Source: Streptomyces omiyaensis (GTDB lineage: Bacteria > Actinomycetota > Actinomycetes > Streptomycetales > Streptomycetaceae). From it: 64,000 nucleotides of DNA. The stretch covers positions 86,907 to 150,906 of the forward strand of contig NZ_BMVV01000018.1 in NCBI RefSeq assembly GCF_014650895.1, in the 5' to 3' direction. A program made the position numbers and the translations under genes. Positions 16,725 through 26,200 of the stretch are shown piece after piece. How positions within the stretch are numbered: the first letter of the stretch is position 1; the number at the start of each line of letters is the position of its first letter. Under the pieces are notes generated by a model. That model worked only from the letters and a program-made list of their open reading frames with translations. It was not told the origin of the DNA and did not search any database.

Positions 16725-18965
16725 TCACCCCTGGTCGGCCGCGTAGGAGGCCATCCAGGTCAGGGCGGCGTTCCAGTTGACGGTGATCTCGTTGGTGGAC
16801 CAGGACTGGATGTCGTCGATGTAGCAGAACTGGCCGACGCAGCCCTTCAGTTTCTCCTGGGCGAGCGGGTCCTGGATGCTCGAGTTCGGGCCTCCGGCGA
16901 GCGAACCGGCGGGCGGGTGGGGGGAGTTCGGGTCGAGCTGGCGGGCGTACCAGCGGCTGTGCTGGTTCCGGGAGGCGACCTCGCCGTAGCCGGTGACGTA
17001 GGAGACGTTCAGGGCGTTGCGGCCGAGGACGTAGTCCATGCTCTGGAGGGCTCCGTCGCGGTACTTCGCGTCGCCGGTGAGGTCGTGGGCGGTCGCGAGG
17101 ACGACGGCGTTGTTGAGGATCTGGTGGGTGGAGCCCCAGTCGTACTTCTGGCCCTCGGGGGCGTACGGCATGCCGTAGGGGTGCGCCTTCAGGGTGGCGA
17201 GGTAGCGGTCGGCGCCGGCGCGGACGGAGCGGCGGACCCGGTCGCGGTCGGGGAGGCGGCTGGGGACGGTGGCGAGGTCGAGGCGGGCGGGGACGGCGGT
17301 GGCGGCCCAGTCGAAGGCGACGGGTCCGAAGAGGTCGGCGGTGTGGACCGGGGAGTCCAGGACGTGGTCCCGGTACTCCCGGGCGCCGGTGGTGAGGTAG
17401 AGCTCGGCCGCGGCCCAGTAGAACTCGTCGGCCACGTTCCGGTCGGGGTAGGCGCCGCCGCCGGTGCCGTCGCTCTCCGGGGCGAGGACGTCGGGGTGGG
17501 CGAGGGCGGCGGTCCAGGCCTTGCGGGCCGCGGTGAGCGCGGTCGCGGCGAAGCCGGGGTCGTACGCGGCGTAGAGGCGGGCGGCCTGGGCGGCGGTCGC
17601 GGCGAGGTTGAGGGTGGCGGCGGTGCTCGGCGGGTGCAGTTCGCGCTTCTGCGGGTCGTCGGAAGGAAGCAGCGGCAGGCCGGTCCACTGCTCGTCGTGG
17701 ATCTTGTGGTGGGCCATGCCGGCGAGGGGTTCGCCGTCGGGCACCTGCATCTTGAGCAGGAACTCCAGCTCCCAGCGGGCCTCGTCGAGGAGGTCGGGGA
17801 CGCCGTTGCCGCTCTCGGGGAGGGCCAGGGTGCCGTCGCCGAGGGCCCCGGGGTCGCCGGTGCGGGCGTGCAGGGCGCGCTCGTGGGTGGCGAGGAGCTG
17901 CCAGACGGAGATGCCGCCGTTGACGACGTACTTGCCGTGGTCGCCGGCGTCGTACCAGCCGCCGGTGACGTCCAGCGTGTAGGCGCAGACGCCGGGCTGA
18001 CAGGGGACGCTGCCGTCGCCCCGGTTGGGGGCGACGTCGACGTGGCCGGCCGCGCGGCCGTAGCCGGGGCGCAGGTCGTCGCGGACGGGGGTGCCGCTGC
18101 GCTGGGTGTAGTAGAACTTCGCGGCGTCCAGGCGGAGCCGGTCGTAGGCGGCGGTGCCGATGTCGAAGGGGTGGCTGGTCTCGCCGTCGGCGACGAGGGT
18201 GAACCCCGTCCCGGAGCCGCGGTGCCGGCCGAAGTCGATGGAGTGGACGTTCTGTCCGGAGGAGGGGTCGACTCCGCGCGGGACGGTCCGGCCGCGGGCG
18301 ACGGCGGTGCCGCGGGCGTCGTCCAGCCGCCAGGGCAGCGGCCCGGCGGCCTCGGTGACGAGGGTGGCGTTCTTGGGTCCCCGGGGGAGGTAGGCGACCT
18401 GGTTGACCCGGACGCGGGGGCCGGTGTCGGGCTCGTACGCCTCCGGCGGCACCCCGCCGAGGAGGGACACGTCGTCGAGGCAGAACCGCCAGGGGGTGGC
18501 GGCGCCGCCGAGCTGGAAGGCGACCTGGCCCTGGGCGGTGTCGACCGGCGAGGTGAAGGTGTACGTGTGGGTGTCGCCGTCGGCGTCGAGCGCGGGCACG
18601 GCCTCGTGGTAGGCGTCGTACGGGGCGACCTGGAGGCCGACGACCGCGCGGACGGAGTGGCCCTCGGGGGCGCCGGAGGCGCGGAAGGCGATGCGGTAGG
18701 TCTCGCCCTTGACGAGCGCGAGGTCGTTCTGGCCGACGGCGGCGTCCCAGCGGTTCACGGTGCCGCCGGGCACGTCGGCGCAGAGGCCGCCGCCGGCCGG
18801 GCCCGCGGTGACGCCGCTGGTCCACCAGGACGCGGCGCCGTCGTCGAAGGTGCCGTTCCTGATCCGTTCCACGGCGTCCGCTCCGGCCGGTCCGGCGGGC
18901 AGCGCGGTCAGGCCCGCCGCCAGCAGGGCCGTCAGGGACAGCAGGGCGGTTCTGCGTCGGTTCAC
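16725..18965 (-). CDS. Secreted GH9 endoglucanase (cellulase)
   Basis: A modular secreted cellulase of 746 aa. The order is: signal peptide ending near AGADA; a CBM4/9-like module (about 32-180, from ERIRNGTFDDG to CLDDVSLLGG); an Ig-like CelD-N domain (about 190-290, from RVRVNQVAYLP); and the GH9 catalytic domain. GGWYDAGDHGKYV carries the catalytic-base aspartates and WSTNEITVNWNAAL the acid glutamate; SRNQHSRWY is the substrate-binding histidine block. Start GTG 18965 has GAGGAG upstream. A perfect CebR-type box lies 36 bases upstream. Its products would feed an importer like the one at the left end of the window. Confidence 0.96.
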   Translation of the reverse strand: MNRRRTALLSLTALLAAGLTALPAGPAGADAVERIRNGTFDDGAASWWTSGVTAGPAGGGLCADVPGGTVNRWDAAVGQNDLALVKGETYRIAFRASGAPEGHSVRAVVGLQVAPYDAYHEAVPALDADGDTHTYTFTSPVDTAQGQVAFQLGGAATPWRFCLDDVSLLGGVPPEAYEPDTGPRVRVNQVAYLPRGPKNATLVTEAAGPLPWRLDDARGTAVARGRTVPRGVDPSSGQNVHSIDFGRHRGSGTGFTLVADGETSHPFDIGTAAYDRLRLDAAKFYYTQRSGTPVRDDLRPGYGRAAGHVDVAPNRGDGSVPCQPGVCAYTLDVTGGWYDAGDHGKYVVNGGISVWQLLATHERALHARTGDPGALGDGTLALPESGNGVPDLLDEARWELEFLLKMQVPDGEPLAGMAHHKIHDEQWTGLPLLPSDDPQKRELHPPSTAATLNLAATAAQAARLYAAYDPGFAATALTAARKAWTAALAHPDVLAPESDGTGGGAYPDRNVADEFYWAAAELYLTTGAREYRDHVLDSPVHTADLFGPVAFDWAATAVPARLDLATVPSRLPDRDRVRRSVRAGADRYLATLKAHPYGMPYAPEGQKYDWGSTHQILNNAVVLATAHDLTGDAKYRDGALQSMDYVLGRNALNVSYVTGYGEVASRNQHSRWYARQLDPNSPHPPAGSLAGGPNSSIQDPLAQEKLKGCVGQFCYIDDIQSWSTNEITVNWNAALTWMASYAADQG

Positions 18966-19000
18966 GTCCGGACTCCTCGGGGGGTGGCGGAACACGTCGA

Positions 19001-19014
19001 TGGGAGCGCTCCCA
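19001..19014. promoter_or_regulatory. CebR-type operator
   Basis: TGGGAGCGCTCCCA is a perfect 14-bp palindrome identical to the consensus bound by CebR, the LacI-family cellobiose sensor of Streptomyces. It sits 36 bases upstream of the cellulase start and so should repress the gene until cello-oligosaccharides are present. Confidence 0.85.
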
Positions 19015-19306
19015 ATCGGGCGGTGGACATCCTGGCGGCCGGAGCGCGGAGACGTCAACGGCCCCGACGGGACCAGACTCCCCCGGCTCGATTACGGCCA
19101 ATCGGAGAGCACCCCTCCGGTCGCCCGCGCGCCGGAGGGGAAAAGACCGCGGCACCTGGCCTCCGGGGCCCCCGCGGACGCCGCTGTCGCACGGGCATCG
19201 CACGGGTGTCACGGACCCGTCACACGCCCGTCGCGGCCCCATCGAACTCGCGTCCCCCGGCGTGGCCGGAAACCACGGGCGCCAACCCCGCGCTCCCCCA
19301 CCGGCG

Positions 19307-19335
19307 TTGATCACACCCCCGTGACCTCCCATACT
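19307..19335 (+). promoter_or_regulatory. Candidate promoter of the subtilase gene
   Basis: TTGATC (19307-19312) and CATACT (19330-19335) are separated by 17 bases, a plausible housekeeping-sigma pair, about 80 bases before the subtilase start. Confidence 0.4.
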
Positions 19336-19414
19336 GCGCTGACCGGCCGCGGGCGCCGTCAGCGCCGCCGGCCGGAAACACCACTCCACCTCGTCCCTAG
19401 CTCCTGGGGGAGAC

Positions 19415-22400
19415 TTGCGCGCACACGTGCGGAAAGCACGCGCCCTGACGATCGCGGCGGCCACCTCGGTGGCCCTCGTGGCGGGCACGACCGGCCCGGC
19501 CACCGCGATCACCCTGACCACCCCGCCCGCCTCCGCCCCGCAGCACGCCCGGCTCGGCGGCGACCAGCGGATCCCGCTCGTCACCGGCGACCACGTGGTC
19601 GTGGACGCCGAGGGCCGCATGGTGCGGTTCGAGGCGGCCCCCGGCCGCGAACGCATACCCGTCGAGGTGCGGCGCACCGGCGACCGCACCCTGGTGGTGC
19701 CCGCCGACGCCGGGCCCCTGATCGCCGACGGGCGGCTCGACCAGCGGCTCTTCGACCTCTCCGTGCTCACCGACCCCCGGCTGCGGGCGAGCCACCGCTC
19801 CGGGCTGAAGCTGATCGTCCGGTACGAGGGGGGTGCCGGTGCCGCGCGGGACCGGGTCCGCTCGGCCGGCGACACCGAGCTGCGCCGGACCTTCCCGACC
19901 CTCGGGGCCGACGCCCTGCTCGCCTCCCGGGACGACCTGACCCGGGTGTGGGAGGCCCTGACGGACCGGCGGGCGAGCGGCGCGCGGACCGCCGCCACCG
20001 GCATCGCCGCGGTGTGGCTGGACGGGGTCCGGGGCGCGAGCCTCGACCGCAGCGTCCGGCAGATCGGCGCCGACAAGGCCTGGGAGGCCGGCTACGACGG
20101 CACCGGCGTGCGGATCGCCGTCCTCGACACCGGCGTCGACCGCACCCACGCCGACCTCAGGACCCGGGTGGTCGGCGAGCGGAACTTCTCCGCCTCCCCC
20201 GACGCGGTGGACCGCGTCGGCCACGGCACCCACGTCGCCTCGATCGCCGCCGGCACCGGCGCCGCGTCCGGCGGCCGGTACAAGGGCGTGGCGTCCGGTG
20301 CCGAGCTGATCAGCGGGAAGGTGCTCGACGACGAGGGGTACGGCGACGACTCCGCCGTCCTCGCGGGCATGGAGTGGGCGGCCGCCGAGGGCGCCGACGT
20401 GGTCAACCTCAGCCTCGGCGGCGCCGACAGCCCCGGCGTCGACCCGCTGGAGGCGGCGATCGACCGGCTCACGGCGGAGAAGGGCGTCCTCTTCGCCGTC
20501 GCGGCGGGCAACGAGGGCGAGTCCGGCCCGTCGAGCATCGGCTCCCCGGGCAGCGCGGACGCCGCGCTGACCGTCGGCGCCGTCGACCACGAGGACCGGC
20601 TCGCCCCCTTCTCCGGCACCGGTCCGCGCCTCGGCGACGGCGCCGTGAAGCCGGACGTGACCGCGCCCGGCGTCGCCATCACGGCGGCCGCGGCCCCCGG
20701 CAGCGCGATCGACACGCGCCCCGGCACCCCGCACCCGGCCCCCGGCTACCTCCGGATCGACGGCACCTCCATGGCCACCCCGCACGTGGCGGGCGCGGCC
20801 GCGCTCCTCAAGCAGCGGCACCCGGAGTGGACGGCCGCCGAGCTCAAGGGCGCGCTGACCGGCTCCGCCGAGGGCGGCGCCGGGCTCACCGCCTTCCAGC
20901 AGGGCGCGGGCCGGGTCCGGGCCGACCGGGCGCTCGACCAGACCGTGATCGCCGAGCCGGGGTCGCTGGACTTCGGCACGGCCCCGTGGCCGCACGCCGA
21001 CGACGCGCCGGTCACCCGGCAGGTCGTCTACCGCAACCTCGGAACCGCCGACGTCACCCTCGACCTGTCGGTGTCGGGCCTGGACCCGGCCGGCCGGCCC
21101 CGGCGGGCTTCTTCGCCCTCGGCGCCCCCCGGGTGACCGTGCCGGCCGGCGGCACGGCGGCCGTCGGCCTCGTCGCCGACACGCGTCTCGGCGACGCCGA
21201 CGGCGCCTACTCGGGCTACGTCACCGCCTCCGGCGGGGGCGGGCCCGTGCGGACCGCCGCCGTCGCCGTGCGGGAGGCGGAGTCCTACGACCTCACCGTC
21301 CGCACGCTCGGCCGCGACGGCGGCGACGCCGCGCACTTCGCCACCACGCTGACCGGTGTCGGCGGCCCGGCCGCCGGCCACCAGTCCCGGATCGACGACG
21401 AGCCCGGCAGCCACACGCTCCGCGTCCCCAAGGGCTCGTACACCCTCAACACGGCCGTCTACGAGGACCCTTCGGACTACGCCAGGGGCACCGACTGGAT
21501 CGCCCAGCCCCGTCTGGACGTCTCCCGCGACACCACCGTCACCGTCGACGCGCGCACGACCCGGCCGGTGGAGCTGACCGTGCCGGGGATCGACCGGGCG
21601 GACTACGCGGGCACGTACTACGAGCGGGACACGGAGATCGGCCGGGTCGGCAACGGCTGGGTCCTGCGGGGCTTCACCGGCTTCCGCACCGCCCACCAAG
21701 GGCCCGCCGTCACCGACGGGTCGCTCCTGCAGACCTGGGACGCGCACTTCCTGAAGGACGCCACGACCCAGTACGCGGTGGCCTTCGGCGGGAAGACGGC
21801 GACCGTCGCCACCGGCTACGCCCGGCACGTGAAGGCGGACGGGTTCGCCACCCTGAAGGTCGGCCTCGGCGCCTCCGCGCCCGGCAAGACGGCGCTCGCC
21901 TCGCCCTACGCGCACCTGCCCGGAGCCCCCGAGGGCAACGGCTTCTCCGCCCGGCAGGCCGCGCCGGGCGTCCGCACCTTCCACGTCTCGACCGCCGACG
22001 GCGTGCGCTGGCTCACCCGCTACAACCAGCTGGGCGCGCCGGACGAGTGGGGGTACCCCGCCTTCGAGGGCGGCTACGAGATGGCCGCGCCGAAGCGGTA
22101 CGAGGCCGGCCGGACGTACCGGGAGAGGTTCAACACCGGTGTCCTCGGCCCGCTCCTGGGCGAGGGCACGGGCGTGTTCCGCACCGCGCCGGACCCGGCG
22201 ACGGGCGAGCAGCGGCTCGTCGGCGCCGTGCCGCTGCTGGCCGACGGCCGGGGCCACACGGGCGCCTCCCGCCACTCCTCGGCGACGACGACGCTCTACC
22301 GCGACGGCGTCCGGGTCGCGTCGAACACCGATCCGCTGAGCGGTGGGGAGCCCTTCGCCGTGGACGGCTCCGACGCCGCGTACCGGCTGGTGACCTCGGT

Positions 22401-22791
22401 CGAGCGGCCGGCGGAGGTCGGCGGGGCGTCGACCCGGGTCGAGACCTCGTTCGCGTTCCGCTCACGGCAGGTGGCGGCGACGACGTCGCTCCCGGTGTCC
22501 ACGGTCCGCTTCGCGGCCCCCGTCGACCTCGCCACCCTGGCCCCGGCGCGGGCGCGGGTCACCGTCCCGGTGACGGTGCAGGGTTCGGCGGCCGGCGGCA
22601 ACCTCGCGTCGCTCTCCGTCAAGGTCAGTCACGACGAGGGGAAGACCTGGCTCTCCGTGCCGGTCGTCGACGGCCGGATCACCGTGCGCAACCCGGTGAG
22701 GGGCGGCGGCATCTCGCTCTTCGCCGAGGTCACGGACCGGCAGGGCAACACGTCGACGGTGTCGATCCGCAACGCGTGGTCCGGGAGGTGA
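19415..22791 (+). pseudogene. Secreted S8 subtilisin-like protease, frameshifted
   Basis: A large exported subtilase of about 1,125 codons broken by one frameshift. The upstream frame (573 codons, 19415-21136) has a signal peptide, a propeptide-like region and the full catalytic domain: Asp238 in VLDTGVD, His270 in GHGTHVAS and Ser452 in GTSMATPH. Around 21095-21110, in a run of C and G, the frame shifts; the next frame resumes with PAGFFALGAPRVTVPAGG and runs to 22791. One missing base explains it. The C-terminal part holds beta-rich domains typical of streptomycete subtilases. The start is TTG 19415 or GTG 19427; GGGGGAGA lies just upstream. The truncated product still holds the triad, so activity is possible. 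A sequencing error cannot be excluded. Confidence 0.85.
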
Positions 22792-22825
22792 GGGGGTGAC
22801 CTCCGCCCCCGGGCGGAGGGCGTGA

Positions 22826-22866
22826 CCGGGCCGGCGCCACCTCGTGGGGAGGTGGCGCCGGTCCGG
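22826..22866. terminator. Bidirectional hairpin between subtilase and pirin genes
   Basis: An 18-bp stem (22826-22843 with 22849-22866), perfect except for one G-U-type position, has a 5-base loop and lies between convergent stops. Confidence 0.75.
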
Positions 22867-22882
22867 CGCGTCCGCGCTCCGG

Positions 22883-23800
22883 TCAGCCCGGGTTGCGGCG
22901 GGGCTTGAGCGGGGTGGTGGGGAGTTCGGGGGCCGGGAGGCGGTCGCCGGGGTAGCCGGCGACGGCGCCGAAGCGGTCGGAGGCGGCGGCCCAGTCCTCC
23001 CTGGCCCGCCGGATCTCGGCGTCGGTGCGGGCGATGAAGTTCCACCACATGACGATCTCCTCGCCGAAGGGCGGGCCGCCGAGGAGGACCGCGCGGGCCC
23101 GGTGCGGGGAGGTGTTGGCGAGGGTGAGGGCGGCGCGGCCGGGAGCGGTGTAGCCGAGTTCGGCGGGGCGCAGCGCGGTGCCCTCCAGGGTGACGTCGCC
23201 CTCGTCGACGAGGAGGCCGTGCTCGAACTCCGGGTCCACCGCGAGGGTCACGGTGGCCCCGGGGTCGAGGAGGACCTCGGCGCCGAGGAGCGGGGTGAAG
23301 GCGGGGACCGGGGAGGTGTCGCCGGCCAGGGTGCCGAGGAAGACGCGGAGTTCGGCGCCGTCGACGCGCACCGGGCGGGGGGCGTGGTGGGTGAAGTCGC
23401 GCGGGGTGTCGCGGTGGGCGTCGGGGAGCGCGACCCAGAGCTGCACGCCGTGCAGCACGGTGGTGTCGGGGGTGGAGACCTCGGAGTGGGCGATGCCGTG
23501 GCCGCCCGTCATGAGGTTGATCTCGCCGGGGCGCACGGCGGCGTGGCTGCCGAGGCTGTCGCGGTGCTCGATCTCGCCGCTGAACAGCCAGCTGACGGTC
23601 TGGAGCCCGATGTGGGGGTGGGGCGCGACGTCCATGCCGCCGGAGGCGGCGACCGGGTCGGGGCCGTAGTGGTCGGCGAAGCACCAGGCGCCGATCAGGG
23701 TGCGGGCCCGCTGGGGCAGCGTGCGACGGACGGTCATGGCGCGCGGGCCGCCCAGCGGGACGTCCCGGGGCGTGAGGATCTCGACCTTCGTGTCGCCCAT
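22883..23800 (-). CDS. Pirin family protein
   Basis: A bicupin pirin of 305 aa. The N-terminal cupin keeps the metal ligands in DVAPHPHIGLQTV (two histidines) and in HRDSLGSH and GHGIAHSE. The C-terminal cupin begins near residue 175. FGEEIVMWWNFIARTDAEI is the family C-terminal block. Bacterial pirins act as quercetinase-like dioxygenases or redox-linked regulators; the role here is unknown. ATG 23800 starts MGDTKVEILTPRDVP. It is monocistronic. Confidence 0.93.
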   Translation of the reverse strand: MGDTKVEILTPRDVPLGGPRAMTVRRTLPQRARTLIGAWCFADHYGPDPVAASGGMDVAPHPHIGLQTVSWLFSGEIEHRDSLGSHAAVRPGEINLMTGGHGIAHSEVSTPDTTVLHGVQLWVALPDAHRDTPRDFTHHAPRPVRVDGAELRVFLGTLAGDTSPVPAFTPLLGAEVLLDPGATVTLAVDPEFEHGLLVDEGDVTLEGTALRPAELGYTAPGRAALTLANTSPHRARAVLLGGPPFGEEIVMWWNFIARTDAEIRRAREDWAAASDRFGAVAGYPGDRLPAPELPTTPLKPRRNPG

Positions 23801-23929
23801 CTCCGACCCCTCCTCTTTTAGTTCGACTTTCAACCATTGTGGGCGACGGTCCGCGCCGCCGCAAGTCCATGATCCACCGGCGCCGCGTACCCTCGGCCCG
23901 ACAGCCCTCCCCTCCCGACAGGAACCGGC

Positions 23930-24409
23930 ATGGACCTCCTCCCCTGCGCCCCCGGCCACGCCGCCGCCGTCGCCCGCTGGCCCGCCTCCGCCACCGAGGC
24001 GCTCCACTGGTGCGGGCACCGCGGCCACCCGGTGCCCGCGGAGACAGTCGCCGGGTGGAGCCGGGACCCGGACAGCCACGCGTACGTCCTGACCGACGGG
24101 ACGGAGCTCCTCGGCTACGGGGAGGTCTGGCACGACCACGAGGAGGACGAGGCCGAACTGGCCCGCATCGTCGTCGCGCCGGACGCGCGCGGCCGCGGCC
24201 TGGGCCGCGCCCTCGTCCGGCTGCTGCTCGCCGAGGCGCGGGCGGCCGGCTTCGCGGAGGTGTTCCTGCGCGTCCACCCCAACAACGCGGGGGCCCTGCG
24301 CTGCTACGAGGGGGCCGGCTTCGGGCGGGTCGACGCGGGGACGGCGGCGGCCTGGAACGCCGCCCAGCCGGTGGCCTACGTCTGGCTCCGGAACGAACCG
24401 TCCGCCTGA
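23930..24409 (+). CDS. GNAT family N-acetyltransferase
   Basis: A 159-residue acetyltransferase of the RimI-like type. The acetyl-CoA loop is VVAPDARGRGLGRALVRLL near residues 82-100, and the C-terminal block is NNAGALRCYEGAGFGRV. The N-terminal segment WPASATEALHWCGH is typical of a streptomycete subgroup of unknown substrate. A GGAACC-type weak ribosome site precedes ATG 23930. It is divergent from pirin. Confidence 0.9.
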   Translation: MDLLPCAPGHAAAVARWPASATEALHWCGHRGHPVPAETVAGWSRDPDSHAYVLTDGTELLGYGEVWHDHEEDEAELARIVVAPDARGRGLGRALVRLLLAEARAAGFAEVFLRVHPNNAGALRCYEGAGFGRVDAGTAAAWNAAQPVAYVWLRNEPSA

Positions 24410-24533
24410 GGACCGCCTCGGACCTCCCGTCCCCCGCACGCTCCGGACGTCCGGCGTCCGGCCCGGCTGTTCCCGCCCGGGGCGGGTAGACGCCCCCACG
24501 AGAACCTCCGGGGGACGGAAGGCGGCGAGGATC

Positions 24534-24725
24534 GTGCGAACACACGGCGGCGCGGGCCACCAGGACCACGGCGGACGGCACCGGCTCACCGACGAGGAGT
24601 TCAGGACGCTGATGCGGGAGGCCAGGTCCATGGCCCGGCGCGGCTCCCTGGGCCGGCCCCCGCCGGGCGACGTGGACTTCGCCCTCCGCACGCAGCACGC
24701 CGAGTTCGGCGCCGCGGCGCACTGA
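24534..24725 (+). CDS. Small hypothetical protein
   Basis: A 63-residue, His-, Gly- and Arg-rich protein starting at GTG 24534, with GGCGAGG close upstream. The centre LTDEEFRTLMREARSMARRG could form an amphipathic helix. I do not recognise a family. The start and the overall coding status are uncertain, but base composition by codon position fits a gene, and a hairpin follows it. Confidence 0.5.
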   Translation: MRTHGGAGHQDHGGRHRLTDEEFRTLMREARSMARRGSLGRPPPGDVDFALRTQHAEFGAAAH

Positions 24726-24762
24726 GCGGGCTCGGAGGAGACGGGCCGCCCCGAGCGGTCGC

Positions 24763-24792
24763 CCTCCGGCGCCGCGGACGGGGCGCCGGAGG
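24763..24792 (+). terminator. Hairpin after the small protein gene
   Basis: An 11-bp perfect stem (24763-24773 with 24782-24792) with an 8-base loop lies 37 bases after the stop at 24725. Confidence 0.55.
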
Positions 24793-24904
24793 AAGCGGGG
24801 GCACCGGAGGGAGCGACGGCAGCGGCGGCGCGATCGGGTGAAGCCGCCGCCGGGCGCGGCCCCGCGTGCCGGGGCCACCGGCCCGGTGCGGGCAGGGTGG
24901 GCCC

Positions 24905-25351
24905 ATGACGGCGGCCTCCAGGACACGTGCGGGAAGAACCGGCCGACGCCTGTCGGGCGGCCTCCCGCACGCCCTGCTGTGCGCCCTCCTCGTGTCCGGC
25001 TGCGGGGCCTCCGCGGCCCGCGTCGACGGCGCGACCGACGCCGGCCGGCGCTTCGCCGCCGCGCTCGCCGCCGGGGACCACCGCGCCGCCTGCGCGCTGC
25101 TCGCCCCCGCGACCCGCGAGGAGATCGAGGACGACGGCCGGATCCCGTGCCGGACGGCGCTGTGGGAGGCCGGACCGCCGGTCGCGGGGCAGCCGCGCGG
25201 GACGGACGTCTACGGGAACGAGGCACTGGTGCGGATGACGGGCGACACGCTGTTCCTGTCGCGGTTCGACGAGGGGTGGCGGGTGACGGCGGCCGGCTGC
25301 GAGCCCCAGGGCGGCGACGAGCCGTACCGCTGCTCGGTGAAGGGGGGCTGA
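24905..25351 (+). CDS. Putative lipoprotein
   Basis: A 148-residue exported protein with a basic N-terminus, hydrophobic stretch and lipobox LVSGC, so probably lipid-anchored. The mature part, ATDAGRRFAAALAAGDHRAAC onward, has four further cysteines and resembles small NTF2-like or unknown-function lipoproteins. ATG 24905 is preferred over an upstream ATG because it places the signal sequence normally. A 27-codon membrane ORF follows after four bases, then a DUF6766 gene, suggesting one operon. Confidence 0.78.
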   Translation: MTAASRTRAGRTGRRLSGGLPHALLCALLVSGCGASAARVDGATDAGRRFAAALAAGDHRAACALLAPATREEIEDDGRIPCRTALWEAGPPVAGQPRGTDVYGNEALVRMTGDTLFLSRFDEGWRVTAAGCEPQGGDEPYRCSVKGG

Positions 25352-25355
25352 CGGC

Positions 25356-25439
25356 GTGCGGGGCCTCTTCCTCGGCTGCGTGGTGACGATCCTCGGCGGT
25401 CTCGCGTACTTCACGGTGATCGGGGCGATGCACCGGTGA
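25356..25439 (+). CDS. 27-residue membrane peptide
   Basis: A tiny frame from GTG 25356 encodes MRGLFLGCVVTILGGLAYF followed by TVIGAMHR: one hydrophobic helix with a positively charged residue at each end. It starts four bases after the lipoprotein stop and its TGA overlaps the start of the next gene in GTGA, the usual sign of translational coupling. The position and overlaps make it a likely real gene. Function unknown. Confidence 0.6.
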   Translation: MRGLFLGCVVTILGGLAYFTVIGAMHR

Positions 25440-26128
25440 CGGGCGCGCGCGACCGCACCGGGTTCTGGCGCTCCAACAGCCTCACCCTCGTCTTCGGCGG
25501 GGCCTTCCTCGTCGTCCTCGCCGCCCAGGCGGTCGCCGGGCGCGCCGAGTTCAACGAACAGCTGGCCCTGGCCGGGCTCCGGCAGGTCGGCCTCGGCGCC
25601 TACCTCGCCTCCTCCGACTTCGCCGTGGACGTCACGGAGAACTGGCAGTCGGAGTTCCTCCAGTTCTTCCTGTACGTGTACGGCACCGTCTACCTCCTCC
25701 AGCGCGGCTCCCCGGAGTCGAAGCCGCTGGACCGGGTGGGGACCGAGAGCGAGCGGGACCAGCGGATGGGCGAGCACGCCCGGTCCGACTCGCCCTCCTG
25801 GGCCGGGACGAAGGACTGGCGGCAGTCCCTCTACTCGCGGTCGCTGGGCCTGACCATGGCCGCCTTCTTCGTCCTGTCGTGGTTCGCCCAGTCGGTGGCC
25901 GGGGCCGCGGCCTACGACGGCGAGCGGCTGCGGCAGCTCCAGGAGCCGATCGGCTGGGGCGCGTACCTCCTCTCGGCGGACTTCTGGAGCCGCTCGCTGC
26001 AGAACTGGCAGTCCGAACTCCTCGCCGTGGCCGCGATGGCCGTCCTCTCCGTCTACCTCCGCCAGCGCGGCTCCCCCGAGTCCAAGCCGGTCGGCTCGGC
26101 GCACGCCTCGACCGGCGTCGAGGGCTGA
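25436..26128 (+). CDS. DUF6766 family membrane protein
   Basis: A 230-residue membrane protein of the DUF6766 type. It contains an internal repeat: each half has a membrane helix, then ENWQSEFLQFF or QNWQSELLAVA, then a second helix ending in LQRGSPESKP or RQRGSPESKP. Four membrane segments result (about 15-35, 75-92, 140-158 and 195-212). GTG 25436 overlaps the preceding small ORF by four bases. Function unknown; it is often near stress genes, and a hemerythrin gene follows. Confidence 0.88.
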   Translation: MTGARDRTGFWRSNSLTLVFGGAFLVVLAAQAVAGRAEFNEQLALAGLRQVGLGAYLASSDFAVDVTENWQSEFLQFFLYVYGTVYLLQRGSPESKPLDRVGTESERDQRMGEHARSDSPSWAGTKDWRQSLYSRSLGLTMAAFFVLSWFAQSVAGAAAYDGERLRQLQEPIGWGAYLLSADFWSRSLQNWQSELLAVAAMAVLSVYLRQRGSPESKPVGSAHASTGVEG

Positions 26129-26200
26129 ACCGGGCCGGACGGGGCACTCGCTCCGCAGGGCCGGCCGCGGGCCGGGCAGGACACCCCCAAGGAGGGACCC

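Larger units (their letters stand above)
18966..19414. other. Divergent promoter region, cellulase and subtilase
   Basis: This 449-base spacer holds the CebR-type box and the minus-strand cellulase promoter on the left, and a candidate plus-strand promoter for the subtilase on the right. No gene is supported in it. Confidence 0.6.
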
